A stretch of 64,000 bases of DNA from Paraescarpia echinospica (taxonomy: Eukaryota > Annelida > Polychaeta > Sabellida > Siboglinidae): positions 64,908,757 through 64,972,756 of the forward strand of contig CM034535.1 in the NCBI GenBank assembly GCA_020002185.1. Direction: 5' to 3'. Position 1 is the stretch's first letter. Each line of letters starts with the position of its first letter. The notes under the pieces are model-generated. The model had not been told where the DNA came from, did not search any database, and saw only the letters and a list, made by a program, of their open reading frames with translations. Both the position numbers and the translations under genes were made by a program. Shown in pieces: positions 1-14,062 of this stretch.

Positions 1-230
1 TTCCATTTCACTTGTGTATTCCCTGCATTTAGCTCATTTGTGTAAGTTTCAGAACCCACTTTCTGAAGCTAACCCACAAGCAACTGACGACCACTTGAAG
101 GTAGTGACACATTTCTCTGAGCCTGAGAGCAGATGTGCATTGTCTACAAAACAGCCTTCTAATATGCCTGATTTGTTAATTGTCCTTCTGTTGCTTCTAC
201 AGTCTCTAATGAGATTTTGACCCAAAAAAT

Positions 231-1513
231 GGGCCAAGAGGCCCTGAAGTCCTTTGGACTATAATATTATTGTGAGATTGCAATTATTAATGAAATGGTT
301 TTTGGTGAATCAGTTACATATCATTAAGGGTTATGATGGAAGTAAAATGTTTACATGTTTAGAGGAGACTATTTGCATGCCAGTGAAGATACACCTGGAA
401 ATAATATATATTCGAGTAGACCGTTTCGTGAAGATTGTACATATTAGGCCGATTTCCAGTAGTTGTAGAAACCTTGCAGGACAGTTTGTGAGCTGCAATC
501 TTGCATATAGCACAGTTAGTTGTTCTCATTTTGCCCCTACCAGAATAGAAAGAAGAAAGAGATGAACTATGATAAAACTTTATTTGTTCACAAGGTACAG
601 ATACATAGTGTGCATTTTTACTTAAAAACAGTAGCAATTAATTACATAAAACTGATTGAATTGGAGTGAAGTAATAGCTGCAACATGTATAAAAACATCT
701 TCATAACATTCCTTATAATTTTGGCTCAATATGCTTTAACCTTTTCAAGTATACTTAAGTTATTTTATGTATTATTTTATACCTAAGTTATTTTAATCCT
801 AGATCATATCATTATATTGCATTGATAATTATATTTATTACTGTTTTAAAGTTTCTCAGGTTCTGCCAGTCCAGTAGAGATTCCCATTACACATTTTAGT
901 TACAGCCCACATGGATGCATTCAGTTTTACACAGGGACAATGGCAGGCAGTGAGCAAAGGCTAGCCTGATACACAGGTTTACAGCTAGTCACCCAACTAA
1001 GCAATCCCAGTGATCAGGGCAAAGTCCACTATCCAGTTATAAATAGAGATCATTCATTCTGTTCAACACTGGGACATTGGCAGGCAGAGCAAGCTGGCCA
1101 GGTTCTCTGGCAGTGACCAATACATATAACTTGGCAGCTGGCCAGGTTCTGCCACAGTATTAAGGAAACAGACAAATTTTATAAAAATTTAGCATTTTGG
1201 GGTGAGTGATACTATACTATAGTGACACTATGACATGAAATGTCTATGCAAAATTAGAGAAAAAGTTACTGAAGAGTTTTTTGAAAAATAGGCAAAATGT
1301 AAAAATTTACCATATTTGGGGGCTCTGACGGCCCTTAGAATGATTCAATCAAATACAGATTTCTTGTGCATAGTGGCAGTACCCTAAGATATGTCTATGC
1401 AAAATTAGAGAAAAAGTTGCTGAACGGTTTCTGAGATATGGCAGCTAACGGCACACAACGGACGCAGAGTGATGGCATAAGTCCGTTGGACCTTCGACCC
1501 AAAGGACTAAAAA
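231..1513 (+). mobile_element. Interspersed repeat, family A, copy 1 (non-coding)
   Basis: Near-full copy of a repeat seen four times in the first 7.8 kb. It begins with a GGGCC..GGCCC palindrome followed by AGTCCTTTGGACT and ends near 1513 with a near-palindromic hairpin (AGTCC-TTGG ... CCAA-GGACT) followed by AAAAAT. Internal blocks (CAGTTATAAATAGAGATCA near 1035; GGCAGCTAACGGCACAC near 1440) recur in the same order in the copy at 6641-7757. There is no coding capacity, so it is probably non-autonomous. The hairpin 3' end recalls Helitron-like elements, but no CTRR end is seen, so the class is open. Confidence 0.6.
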
Positions 1514-1588
1514 TCATAAATCAATAGTTTTTTTTGGAGTTATTTAAATCAACGATTTTAATAAAATGACTTAAATCAAACAACCCTG

Positions 1589-2363
1589 TTGGTAATTATT
1601 AATCAAATGTTTTTTGGTGAATCATAGTTACAGATCATTAAGGGTTATGATGGAAGTAAAATGTTGACATGTTTAATGTTCACGTACTGCACCATGTCTT
1701 GCATTTAGAGGAATAATTATAATAGAAAATAAAATGTTTTGGCACATATTTTTAAATACATGCATTGATGAGAAACCGGGAATTACTTTTCTGTGGCCTA
1801 AGAATAACTAATTTCACAAACTTCCTGCTTATAATTACATAACAGAAAAGACAACCTCCAACCTCCATATAAAACAACTGCATAAATATATATCCATGCA
1901 AGACACATACTCCGCATATGACAGATGCTATAGGGAAGGGGTTTAGCTGCCAGGTTCTGTTTCTGGCACAATACACACAATCTACTGTTAAGAGGTGGTC
2001 TCAAGGGCCCTTCTCAAAACATCACTAGATAGTGTAAAAATTAGTATGATTCAAATACATATTTCTTGTATATAGTGGCACTACCACATGTAATATCTAT
2101 ACAAAATTACAGAAAAAGTTGCTGAAGAGTTTTTGAAAAAATAAACAAAATGTGAAACATTACCAGTTTGTTGCGCTCTGGGGGGAGAATGATTCAATCA
2201 AATACAGATTTCTTGTGCATAGTGGCAGTACCCTAAGATATGTCTATGCAAAATTAGAGAAAAAGTTCCTGAATGGTTTCTGAGATATGGTAGCTAACGG
2301 CACACGGCAGATGCAGAGTGATGGCATTAGTCTGTTGGACCTTTGGCCCAAAGGACTAAAAAT
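1589..2363 (+). mobile_element. Family A repeat, copy 2 (internally deleted)
   Basis: It starts inside the family consensus (TTTTTTGGTGAATCATAG, ATCATTAAGGGTTATGATGG) and ends with the same hairpin and CCCAAAGGACTAAAAAT tail. The middle of copy 1 is missing or replaced by sequence that recurs near 6190-6290 (TCTCAAGGGCCCTTCTCAAA). It lies directly downstream of copy 1. Confidence 0.55.
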
Positions 2364-4454
2364 GTTGTTTAGATGAATATAAATTGAACATTAAATATGT
2401 ATTGAATATTCAATAAATGAGCATTGCACAACATTTATAGGTAACAAACATTTGATTCCTGATAAGCTAAAGGTTTTCTTGTCCACTTGCTGTCTGGAGT
2501 TTCTATGCTCTGTGTTAAACATCTTGTTACACATCTCTACAAGTCATCTAAATTATATATCATTATATGTCTATATGAATAAAACATGAATTCGTAATAC
2601 ATTTATTTGAAAATTAAATATATTATTTATGATAAACTATACATAGTAATTATTTTTTTAGATACAACAGTAACGAAAGGTGTAATAGTGAAAAGAATCA
2701 ATTAAAACAAACACAATCAGATGTGAATAACATAATATTTGAATTAAATTACAAAGCAAGACCAATGTCAACAATTGTTGCAGAATAGCCATTAACAAAA
2801 TTGTTGTGTTTTCCCATAAGTCCCATACACCGCATTTTTTAACACATTTGATTGATCAAAGCGCAGGGCATTCTTACATTTGACATGTAAGCCAGCATAC
2901 TTAAGTGACATCTAGCCTGCACCTGGAACTGTGAGAGGTGTGAGTATAGGAGGTGGTAGGTACATTTATTTGGCTGTTAACATGAAGCCAGTGTGGACAG
3001 CTGCCATTAACTGCTTATAACATTTGTAATTACAGTCTAATTACAGGATGTATTGTTCTTGGCATTAAATGCTCTTTTTCAGATAGAAATGCGTGCACCA
3101 AGAAATTGTAATTTGTTTTAAAGAAGTGTCACCAGGAACCACCATTTTTAAACAGACAATTTTGTTGTGCTGTTAAATAAAAGTGATTAGTGAAATGTTG
3201 TTGACGGTGAAGACATTATGTATATAATCCTTTGGCCACAGGATTCACGGACACATATTATGTAACCTTCAAAATAAGACAAATTACTTGACAAACCAAA
3301 ATGGTCAGATATACTAATTTTTTTTGGAAGTCCAATATTTTATGTATTAGGAAAATGGTTACATTTTATATTTGGTTAGGTGATCGAGTGACTGGTTTCA
3401 CAATAGTGCATTTTGGATTAAGTCAGTTTCCACATCGGGCAGACAAGCATACTTGCAAGCAGGCTTCCTGTAGCTGCCATACCTGTCAACTAATGGTCTG
3501 CCCTGGTAAGCAACTGACACACATACACAAGTCTTAGCTGTCAGTTATTGATTGGAAAGTAAGTAGGCCACACTAAGAGCTGCAGAAGCAGTGGCAACAG
3601 CAGCCTGCTGTCAACAGATGCCTGTGGGTCTGTCTGCCTGTGTTGGCACAGCATCAGGTGGTCATTGGTCCATTGCACTGTTGTCACCAGGACACATGTG
3701 GAGGTGTGATACAGCAGCAGCAACAGTGACAGATTCATCTTACCTGTTCACACACAAGACCCACTGCAACCTGCTGCACTCAATTGTCAATATTTATTGT
3801 CCAATCCAAGAGGCCCACTGAGTGCTGTACATACTTAGCATGCCTCTGTGTGACAACCAGACATTTGTGTTTCACAATAAACGGGTGCTGAACTTTAGCC
3901 ACCTTGAGCATAGCTAGGCATATGAATGCAAAGATAAGATATACTTAATCATTATGTATGTGTATGAAACATGCCCTTGGATAAGGCGGTTAAATACTAT
4001 TATGTAAATATCCACTTACATAAACTGATAACATATAACAGATTTATGCTAAGGATGAACCAGTAGTAACTGTCTTACAATAATGATGTCCTGATAAAAC
4101 AATCAAATCAGTAAACTAATATTCTCAGCCTGTACCAATTACCCAGCATTCCGCGTCCAGGATACACCTTGACTCTCAGATAGACTCTGATAACAATGAC
4201 CCCCACCTGAATAACACAAAATTTTGGAAATCCCTATTCTAAATATATCCAATGTCAGTCTAAGAGTGAATGAGGCATTAATGTTCTGTCACTTTGCACA
4301 ACTGTGCTGCAGTTAATACCCTATAATCTTTACTGATTATGACTGGCTTATGACACATAAAATAACCATCGAGTCAGTATTTGACATGAACCGTATTCTT
4401 CTGCCCACACTATTCTGTCAGTTGCAAAAAAACTAACAGTACGAAACAAAACAT
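2364..4454. other. No gene recognised
   Basis: AT-rich sequence with only short chance reading frames. The 3560-3820 part is less AT-rich, but its frames lack codon pattern or any motif I recognise. I see no RNA gene or transposon end here. Confidence 0.5.
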
Positions 4455-5334
4455 GGGCCAAGTGGCCCTGAAGTCCTTTGGACTAATACGTCTATAAGTG
4501 ACCCGGCTGACCAAATGAGTGACAAGTCGGACAAATTGTAACATTGTTTTCTTACATCCTTGTAAAGGTTTGGTAGGGTGCTTTACACGGTTTCAAAAAA
4601 TATGACTGCTACAAAAATTGGCAAAGTTATGGAGCATTGAACATGGTAGGGATCAAAAAGTGAAAATGAAGAAAACGGCTGTTGAAGTTTTACATTATAT
4701 ATGCAAATGGATTGCATGGAAATATTACATGCACAACATTCAAATGTGGCACACAGTATGTAATATGTATGTTATGTTGCAATGATACACTGGAAGTACA
4801 AATGTGCTACTACAAAGACTTATCAAGTTATGCCAGATTATGTCTTCATGTGTAAAACTAAGAGGACAGATTATCTGAGAGCAAAAGGTAGACTCACTGT
4901 TTGACACAGTTTAAAACCTACAGGCAACTGTCCAGATTAACAGGGGTCTAGTGGCTTAATGCTGTCTGTTGACACAAGCTACTGCCAGTGACCAATTACA
5001 TATTAGTCACAGCTTCCATCAAACAATAGCAGGCAGAGAATCTTAGCTCCACAGCTGGGTGTAATATACAACCAGAGCCACCACTGATTCATGGTTAAGT
5101 AGATTAGCTCAATGCACCAACTAAGACAATACACAACACTGTGAGTGACAGTGTCCAGAGTGAGGCCTAAGCAGTATCCTCATTGCTGAATAGATCAATT
5201 AAACCTGCCAAGTGGGTGACATTCTGCACAAGAGTTCATTAATCCTTAGTGATTGTTCAGAACACCAGACTGACCACATACCTAAACAAAGCGAATGTAA
5301 TAGGTGAAGAACAGGCAGTATTCAGATAGGGGTA

Positions 5335-5622
5335 TTGGTTGAATTGTATTTGTCTCGACTCAAAAGGCTTTATTGTGTCTTCATCGATTATAAGAAAGCA
5401 TTTGATTTAGTAGACCGGTCCTCCCTATGGTCTAAGATAATTTCATGCGGTATTAATGGTATTGTGTTGAAAGTTGTATACAACATGTACAAAAATGCTA
5501 AATCATGTATAAATGAGGGCCAGGCTGTGTCAGCCTTCTTCTCATGTGTAGAGGTATGGCAAGGAGAAAACTTGTGTCCTTTGTTATTTGCTATTTACCT
5601 GAATAATTTTGAACACTGTTAG
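5335..5622 (+). pseudogene. Non-LTR reverse transcriptase fragment
   Basis: An open stretch of 95 codons reads like the central fingers/palm of a LINE reverse transcriptase: CVFIDYKKAFDLVDR (domain with the first catalytic Asp), then LWSKIISCGINGIVLKVV, and WQGENLCPLLFAIYLNNFE, corresponding to the family's RQGxxLSPxLFxIYxND block. The YxDD catalytic box, endonuclease and ORF1 are absent. It is a short dead relic inside the copy 3 repeat; no promoter or intact start is claimed. Confidence 0.75.
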
Positions 5623-5880
5623 TCACAATTATAACGGACTTGACATGGCAGCTGGTTAAATTTACATATATAGTGTATAGCGGAACTATGTCAACTCTTC
5701 TAATGGTTGACATTTGGTTGTTTCAGGTGTCAACTATATTGTGAATCTGTAATTATTAGTCTACATTGATACAATTGATTTACACAGTACCATGTCTACA
5801 CAAGGCATGGCAAGCGTAAACAGAACAGTAGAATGCATTTTATATCAATAAAGTGTAGGATATTTCACTCTATAGTTGTC

Positions 5881-5954
5881 CAGAATATTAATTTTCTATG
5901 TTTGTCACCTACAGGTGACAGAATATTAATTTTCTATGTTTGTCACCTACAGGT
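5881..5954. repeat. 38-bp tandem duplication
   Basis: CAGAATATTAATTTTCTATG followed by TTTGTCACCTACAGGT occurs twice in a row with a 38-bp period and no differences seen, suggesting a recent slippage event. Confidence 0.85.
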
Positions 5955-6640
5955 TTCTATAGACAATACATCTTTAACCAATAGACACCACACTCACACC
6001 ATTTTATAATAATTAAATGAACATCAAAATAAACACAACTTGCAATTATAGAAAATCAATAGTTTTGAAGATACAGTTTAAAAGTGTTAGGCAACTGTTC
6101 AGTCTAACAGGGGTCAAATGTGTCTACTCCGCCTGGGTGCTGTGACCAATTAAAGATTAGTCAAGGTCTCAATGGCCTAGGCTGTAGAAATTAGTCACAG
6201 CTTTTGATTTTCTGGCACACTACACATCTACTGTTGGGGGTGATCTCAAGGGCCCTTCTCAAAACCACATCACTACATAATGTAAACCTTTTGCACTTTG
6301 GGGGCCCCTTAGAATGTTCAATCAAATACAGATTTCTTGTATATAGTGGCAGCACCCTAAGATACATCTATGCAAAATTAGAAAAAAAAGTTGCTGAACA
6401 GTTTTTGAAAAAATAGGCCAAATGTTACATTTTTACCAGTTTTTTGGGTCCTTGGAGGCCCTAGGAAGCCCTTAAAATGATTCAATCAAATACAGATTTC
6501 TCGTGCATAGTGGCAGTACCCCAAGATGTCTATGTAAAATTAGAGAAAAAGTTGCTGAACGGTTTCTGAGATACGGCAGCTAACGGTGGACGCAGAGTAA
6601 TGGCAATAGTCCCTTGGACCTTCGGCCAAAGGAGTAAAAA

Positions 6641-7757
6641 TGTCGTTTGGACTATATTGTGAGTTTGTAATTATCAATGAAATGTTTTTGGTGAATCATA
6701 GTTACAGATCATTAAGGGTTATGATGGAAGTAAAATATTGACATGTTTAGTGGAGACAATATGCATGCCAGTGAAGATACACCTGGAAATAAAATATTTG
6801 AGTAGACTGTTTCGTGAAGATTGTATATTAGTTAATGTGTTATTAAAAATAATGTAGAATTTTATGCCGATACTCTGCTATTTAGGCTGATTTCCAGTGG
6901 TTGTTGTAGAAACCTTGCAGGAGAGTTGGTGAGCTGCAATCTCGCATGTAGCACAGTTAAAGGTTGTTCACAAGGTACAATTACATAGCAAGCATTTTAA
7001 CTTAAAACAGTAACAATTAATGACATAATACTGACTGAATTGGAGTGAAGTAATAGCTGCAACATGTATAATAAAACATCTTAATAATATTCCTTATAAT
7101 TTTGACTAAACATGCTTTAAACTTTTCGAGTATATGTACCTAAGTTATTTTATATATTATTTTACACCTAAGTTATTTTATTTTAATCCTAGATCATTTC
7201 GTTATATTGCATTGATAATTATGTCTATTGGTGTTTTAAACTTTCTCAGGTCCTGCCAGTGCAGTAAGAATACCCATTACACATTATAGTGACAGCCCAC
7301 ATGGAGGCAGTGACCCAAGGCTAGTCCAATACACAGGTTTACAGCTGGCTGCTCCACTCAGCCACCCTAGTGATCAGGGCAAAGTCCACTATCCAGTTAT
7401 AAATAGAGATCAGTGGCTGCAGGAGACTTACAGCTGTAGGGAAATAGCAGGAACATTTTGCATTTTGGGGGGGCCCAGAGGTGCCCTTAGAATGATTCAA
7501 TCAAATACAGATTCCTTGTGTATGGTGGCATTACCACATGAAATGTCTATGCAAAATCAGAGAAAAAGTTACTTAAGTTTTTGAAAAAATTATCAAAATG
7601 TGAAAATTTACTAGATTTGGGGGCCTTAGAAATATTCAATGAAATACACATTTCTCGTGCATAGTGGCAGTACTCTAAGATATGGCAGCTAACAGCGGAC
7701 GGCGTACACGGAGTGATGGCATAAGTCCGTTGGACCTTTGGCCCAAAGGACTAAAAA
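6641..7757 (+). mobile_element. Family A repeat, copy 4
   Basis: It opens with TTTGGACTATATTGTGAG, directly joined to the end of copy 3, and ends with the GGCCCAAAGGACTAAAAAT tail. It is collinear with copy 1, including the ATCATTAAGGGTTATGATGG and CAGTTATAAATAGAGATCA blocks, but lacks about 150 bp of copy 1. No coding frame. Confidence 0.6.
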
Positions 7758-10700
7758 TTATTCCATTTTGTATGCATATGATACAAGGAAGAACCTAGCA
7801 TGAAACAGGATAATGCAGTTCTATAAATACTACCTCAGCACATTCAGCAATGTTATACCTCGAAAATCAAAGACGTATTTCATCTGGACAATAAACTGAC
7901 TGGCCAAGTGCAATTTGCTTCGAAAATCACAGCCAATAGCTGCAGGACTGAACTGATGGTTGCCAAGACACTACCCACCACGCTGCCCGGTTCTGATATT
8001 CTTAATAGTGTCAATGTGCATTAATACCTGTTCTACGTTAAATGTGGCACCACTGCATGTCAACTATTTATGTTCACCGCAATATGTGGAGAAGACCAAA
8101 CCACCATCCACCCACTTGTAATGCACTCATGCACAATGCCTTCACAATGCAATAAACCACATTTGTACCCTCTAGTGGGCCTCTACAGGTCTTAATAATT
8201 GGTATGGTGGATGACGATTGATGATACATATTGTGTGGTGTGCAACGTGCATGTCCATAACTACAATATACGTGACGAGTGACCTAATTTCAACTGCAGG
8301 AACAAACTCATTCTGAGCAATTATGTAAACAAACTATCCCTCACACATGATTATATATCAGATAAAGAATCAATTACCATGTCCCCCAAACTGTGCATTT
8401 TCCACATATCAAAGGTTTTCTTATTAAACTTTTCTGTTTTGAATAGTAAAACTTGAAGACTGGACAAGTCTCTCCTGTAAGCAATACTTGTTCAGTCAGA
8501 CAAGTGCAATCAGAGTACTTTGGCAACTACAAATAACACTTGTACTGTGTAAACTCACTTGAGCCATTTAAAGTAGCCAGTCACTGTCTCCCAATACTCA
8601 GCAGTCTTAGGACAGCCACATTTGTTTGTAAGTGGAAACTACCCCAGGGGTATTCATTCAAATGACTACACATAAATTAATATTCAGTATACACACTTCC
8701 TTTTGTTAGCTTAGCCTACCAGTAAAATGAAAGTACTTGGTGCTCTTCTGGCTTTTGTAATAAAACTACCAAAAAAGCAGTAGATCACATTGTAGACATC
8801 TCCAATGAATCATCAAGCCTGTGTTCGTTTAATTACACAATAGTGTGGGGATGCTACTTGCTGAAATAAACAGAAACACGGTTAGTCGCCAATAAATGTA
8901 GCCCAGAATGGAATCTGTGATGGAAATAGGCTAAGTATGGGTGATAAAAATGATATTTATTCTACAGTGAAGGTGTCGACTGGTGGTACGTTGCATTCTG
9001 GAATGTGGCATTGGGAATGAGACTGATAAAAAATAACATCCCCTATCCATTCTATTAAGTGTACATGTCCTAATTAGTATATACTACCTTTTAGCAGCGT
9101 CCAACATCATGACGGCAATCTCCAATATCAACATTAACTGTTGAATCCATCATTAGAATTTATTTTTTACTAATGTCACACCAGTTTCAGAGCTCAATGA
9201 CGAAAAAAATATTGATTTGTGATCAAACTTTACATTGTTCTGGCGTCCTTTTGCTTTTATCTGTAGATGCATAAATCACTTGTCAGCCACATCTGCCAAG
9301 ATGTTTTTACCCAGGAACCCCAGGAGCCAAACAAAATATTTTCACGTCTCAAATATTTTTTAAACATACTGTACAGGGTACACTCAATAGAACAAATATG
9401 GTATATAAACTGACACATGTTGGGTTAATAAAGTTAGTCAATATAAAAAATATGGTGATAGTGAAATAATATGTGGATGGTCTCACAGGTATGGGTCAAG
9501 TAGCCAACTCAGTGTGTATTTGGAAATGGAATTAATTATTATTATTCATAACAAGTTTCTTGGCAGCTGGTGGATTAACATGTTTTATTGCTAGATGATA
9601 TTTTAGTCAAAATTAAAAAAAAAGTTCAAAACTGAACATAAAAATATTTAATTGGTAAACCAAAGTCTAATGAATTACCAGATCACTGATGCAGTGTGGT
9701 GTTTGGGTGCTTCTACAAGTACAATACAGCAACAGTATTGCACTTCTTAACAATGTTATACAATTATTTTGTATACAACATTATATTTCTTTATTAGTAT
9801 TATTATAAAACAAGAAATATTCTAGAACACAAAACTAACTGCTTGAAAAAATAATGGAAATTATGGCCCAACCCAGAATCATGACTCATGTCACATATAG
9901 ATAACAGTGGCGCAGTATCACGAATGACATTGTGGCCACATATAACAATACGTATTGAAGTGCAATACAAGTACAGTATTGTATATCACAATTCAGCCTT
10001 TTTATTGGAAGAAGAAACTATGTACAATAGTTAATACACTAGCTGCGACAGATCTTGCCGTGCAAAGAATACAGTATTATTGAGTGCACTCACAGGCAAT
10101 CAGGGGCACAGACTCTCTTCGCCTGCTATTTATAAACAGATCCTATTCAAATGTGCACTTCATTCAGCGCTACTATCAGGCTGCATTATTTGCCTAGTTC
10201 ATATGAAGAGTTGACCTACATTCCTCCCCACCGACCTGAATAAGGTTTTTAATGCACACTTAATAAAAATGAAACTTCAAATAGATCGACTAATATCTGA
10301 TTATACTGTTTTAAATACTATTTTTTTTATTTTACGCGTTATACGATTGGGATTTGTAAGACTTCTGGGATCTAACTTCTACACACAATGATGTTTGCAG
10401 CTACTGTATGTACAGGATAAGTTATGAGCTACTTAACACCTATCATGGGTCCAGGCCTACTTGCTACTACTACACATGCTGCAGGATTATTATTTTGTTC
10501 TTGTGAACACATATCTTTTGAATATTATTTGAGTCAAATTTTCCAGAAATATTTACCAGCCATTCATTATACCAGTAGTATTTGTCATGTGTATGTAAGG
10601 AGAGTAATAAAATACATATAATTAAGAATTTTTCCTCTCCAAAAGTCCACATGCAGACCGTGCCGCTAAATAAATGTGTCGAGTGACTTTTAAGTATTCA

Positions 10701-12958
10701 ATCTTTGAATATTGACAAATAGGAATGTCATAGTAAGGGTTATCTTTGGCAGATGCAAGCCTACAATGTCATTCAGCACAGGTTACACTGATACAACAAC
10801 ATCCTTCAGACGAACACAATATTTACACAGAAACAAAACATGGAATTTGACCCAGATGTTCAGTGTTCATACGCACCAACTCTCTTAAGATTTCCCCATC
10901 ATTTTTAGTATTTCTTTACCAATTTCTTTAAATTATATTATTGTCAGGGTTTACTTTACACAACATTCCTTATATTTGTGTGAATCTTGAGTGGGATCAT
11001 AGCATTTGTTAAATGGCACAATTTCGCAAACAAAATACATCTGAAGAGTTACCTTTGTGAACATTTTAGGATAATTGAGATAACTCTTAAAATCGCATCC
11101 GACTGTTTGACAGAGGAACTATTAGGAGACAAAGTTCATCTGCATATTTGCTTACATGGATGTACCATGGGTGATAGCAATATCTGCACTGCCTCACAAT
11201 GATGATAGGTTTGATAGGTACTAGGTAGGGAGGACAAGACAAAGAGAATGTTGAATAATGTTGATGCTGATTGATAAGAACAGCTGTGATGGAACGTCTA
11301 CGGAAGGTCATGATGACTGATGAAATTACAAAAGATATATTATTATATATGTATAGATAGATAGATATATATGCTACTGATATGTGTCAGACTGCCAAAT
11401 GTGTGATTTTGTTACACTTTATTCATTTCTTGCCGATCACCTGGACTGATGATTTAGCACAATGGGAGACTCGCTCCCGACACAGCCTCGATGCAGGCCA
11501 TTTACCACTCTGCCCGTGTCTTGATTATAGGAAAACACAGAAGGCAATCATCATACATAACCCTTCTACTGATTCATCGTAACACATTCTCAGAAATGTA
11601 TGGCGAAATTAAGCCAATCGCCAGAGTGCAACCACGAGTGGGTCAGCCGTACAGAATGAGTAGCACCAAGTACTAATCATTATGAATAAAATGCTGGCTG
11701 GAGAAATCTTATGATTTCCAGACATTTCCAGCATGTTACTAAATGCTCTGGGAAATGAACAGTTGGTGGTTAGTAGAGGTACGATAGATGGCTTATGATC
11801 TAGCATGTGAGGCAAAACTATACTTCCTACCAAGTCCGTCCAAGACAGTCGATGCTTCCCAGACAGGCTTTAGTTGGAAACCAAACACAAAATCAATACC
11901 ATGCCAGATTAGTGCCAGATACAACATATGAGAAAAGACACCCACACATGGTGACAGACATCCACTACTACTGTCTGGGCAGCTATGTCTCTGCTCGCTA
12001 GAAATCATAATACTTGCATCAAAACGAAATAAATCAAAACCAAATCACAAGAAACAGAACCGCATCCTGGTATTCATTTGTGGGTTTACTTTTGGTTTGG
12101 GTGTAAACACATAAGATATAATACAATATCTGACAATATCAGTAGAGCTTTATAAAATATTACCATGAAGACCCCCTTTGAATGAAAATAAATTGTGAAA
12201 AAGCAAATCTACACTAATTTTACACGCGTCATTAGTTCATACAAGAAAATCAACCAATGCCAAACTCATCAAATTATCCCATTATCATAATATATTACAG
12301 GTCGTAATTAAAACAGTCCCTATCATTTAGTAGCACAGTATATTTGAACACTGGCCCATACTGTCATGTAACAACACATTGGGCATTTATTGGGCATTAT
12401 ACGGTAGACTGTGCACATGAATTTTACAATGCAGATGTTGGTCATATGTCGCATGGTGCTGCTAGCGCAGTAGCTGAAAATAGAACCTACAGAAGGGAGA
12501 GGCAGGATTATGGTGTCAATCTCCTTCTCTGTACTGAAACAATGTGTGAAGTAGCACTACTGAAATAATGCTGTGAGTCCGAGATTACGTCTCGACATTA
12601 ACATAATTCATTACTCCATTAACACCAAAACAAGCCAACGTGAGTATCTTTCAATTGGGTGCATTTGTGTTGTAGCACGAGTCAAGTCAATGAATAAATG
12701 CAACATTATTTATGTGTGGTGGCCATTCACTGTGATTGATCTGTCTCTGACATTTGGGTCCTCCATCTAAGATTTAGGAGATCCTTTCGGTTTTAAAGGG
12801 AACAACTAGTACTGCCAGTATGTACTACAGAATGCCTTTTTACAATTTGAACACATGTTGATACTCACCATAACAAAGTAGCACACTTGCAATGTCATCA
12901 ATCTTAAAAATACATAAAAAAAAAATTTATATTTATGTCTGACAAAGAGCACAGCTTA

Positions 12959-12995
<37 letters not shown>

Positions 12996-14062
12996 CGATC
13001 TACATATTATACTTTCAGAATGTAATTCTGCCTTTTAAGGCTAGACACCCCAGCTGAAATAACGTTTTTTGACAAAAAACACCCATCATGTTTTTCAGCC
13101 AGAGTATGGTAGCACTGTATGTTTACTATCAGATCAATTCCACTGTGACTCGTGTTACTTACAGTTTTTCCCATTTCAGAAACTAAAAATTAAACTATAA
13201 TATAATGTAAAAGATTCATTGGACAAATTTTGGCATCAGTAAATATCTGCGATAAGTGTATTAAATTTCCACCTTCACTGTTAATAAGCGAAGTTGTGAC
13301 ATGTTTGGGTGGGGCAAAAGGAATATTCTTTTTGCCACCTTACCCGTCAATAAAAGTGATTTAGAGATATGTAATTGTTATAAAAGTTACCTTTATTGGT
13401 AGTAAACATACAAAGCTATTGGAATATGGAAGAAACCTATTTTTAGAATTTTTTGTAAAAAAACCACCATTCTAGCTGACATGCCTCCCCTTCTGGCAAA
13501 GCAACACAACACTCACCAAATTTAACTTTAGAACTGTTTAACATTTTCCTATGGTAGTGTTCCAAGACATTATTACAAATGTGTTTGCATACTGCATGTT
13601 TTCAACTTAGACTACAAAGTGAATTAAATTTATTCCAAAAAATGCTGGTGTTTATTTACAATGTCTTATTTCCACATAAAATATGATACAGAAAATGGCT
13701 CACATATATCAACAATTTGTTTAATATGTGTATCAATGTTACACTATTTTAATACAGTAGTTAACAGGTACATGTATACAGTCAATATAATTTGGCTACT
13801 GTCCTGAACTGCAACATTAAACCACATAGAACATCAAAATGACCAGATAATATTATAGTATGCCAAAACAATATTTCCACTGTATCTACTTTGTTGAATG
13901 TTACATTTTTTCGTGTTCTCTATTATTATTCTGTGCAGGAGCTCAACGGTGGTTTAACAATGCTCATAATAGCTGCATACATTTGATCAAGTTACTCCCA
14001 TTTCCTAAAGTGACACTAACTTTTTGTTGGGCTTGTTTTTATGACGACTTGTCTGCCTAAAC
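7758..14062. other. No gene recognised; AT-rich intergenic sequence
   Basis: About 6.3 kb with only short chance frames. The one low-complexity tract noted is a (TA)n run at about 12966-12992. No splice-flanked open frame, RNA gene or paired transposon end was found by eye. Confidence 0.5.

Larger units (their letters stand above)
4455..6640 (+). mobile_element. Family A repeat, copy 3 (long, composite)
   Basis: It begins with GGGCCAAGTGGCCCTGAAGT, like copy 1, and ends with the family hairpin just before 6640, abutting copy 4 head to tail. It holds a diverged internal duplication (CAGGCAACTGTCCAG near 4920 and AGGCAACTGTTCAG near 6086) and a reverse-transcriptase fragment at 5335-5622. I cannot tell whether that fragment was inserted or is the relic of an autonomous parent. 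Confidence 0.5.
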
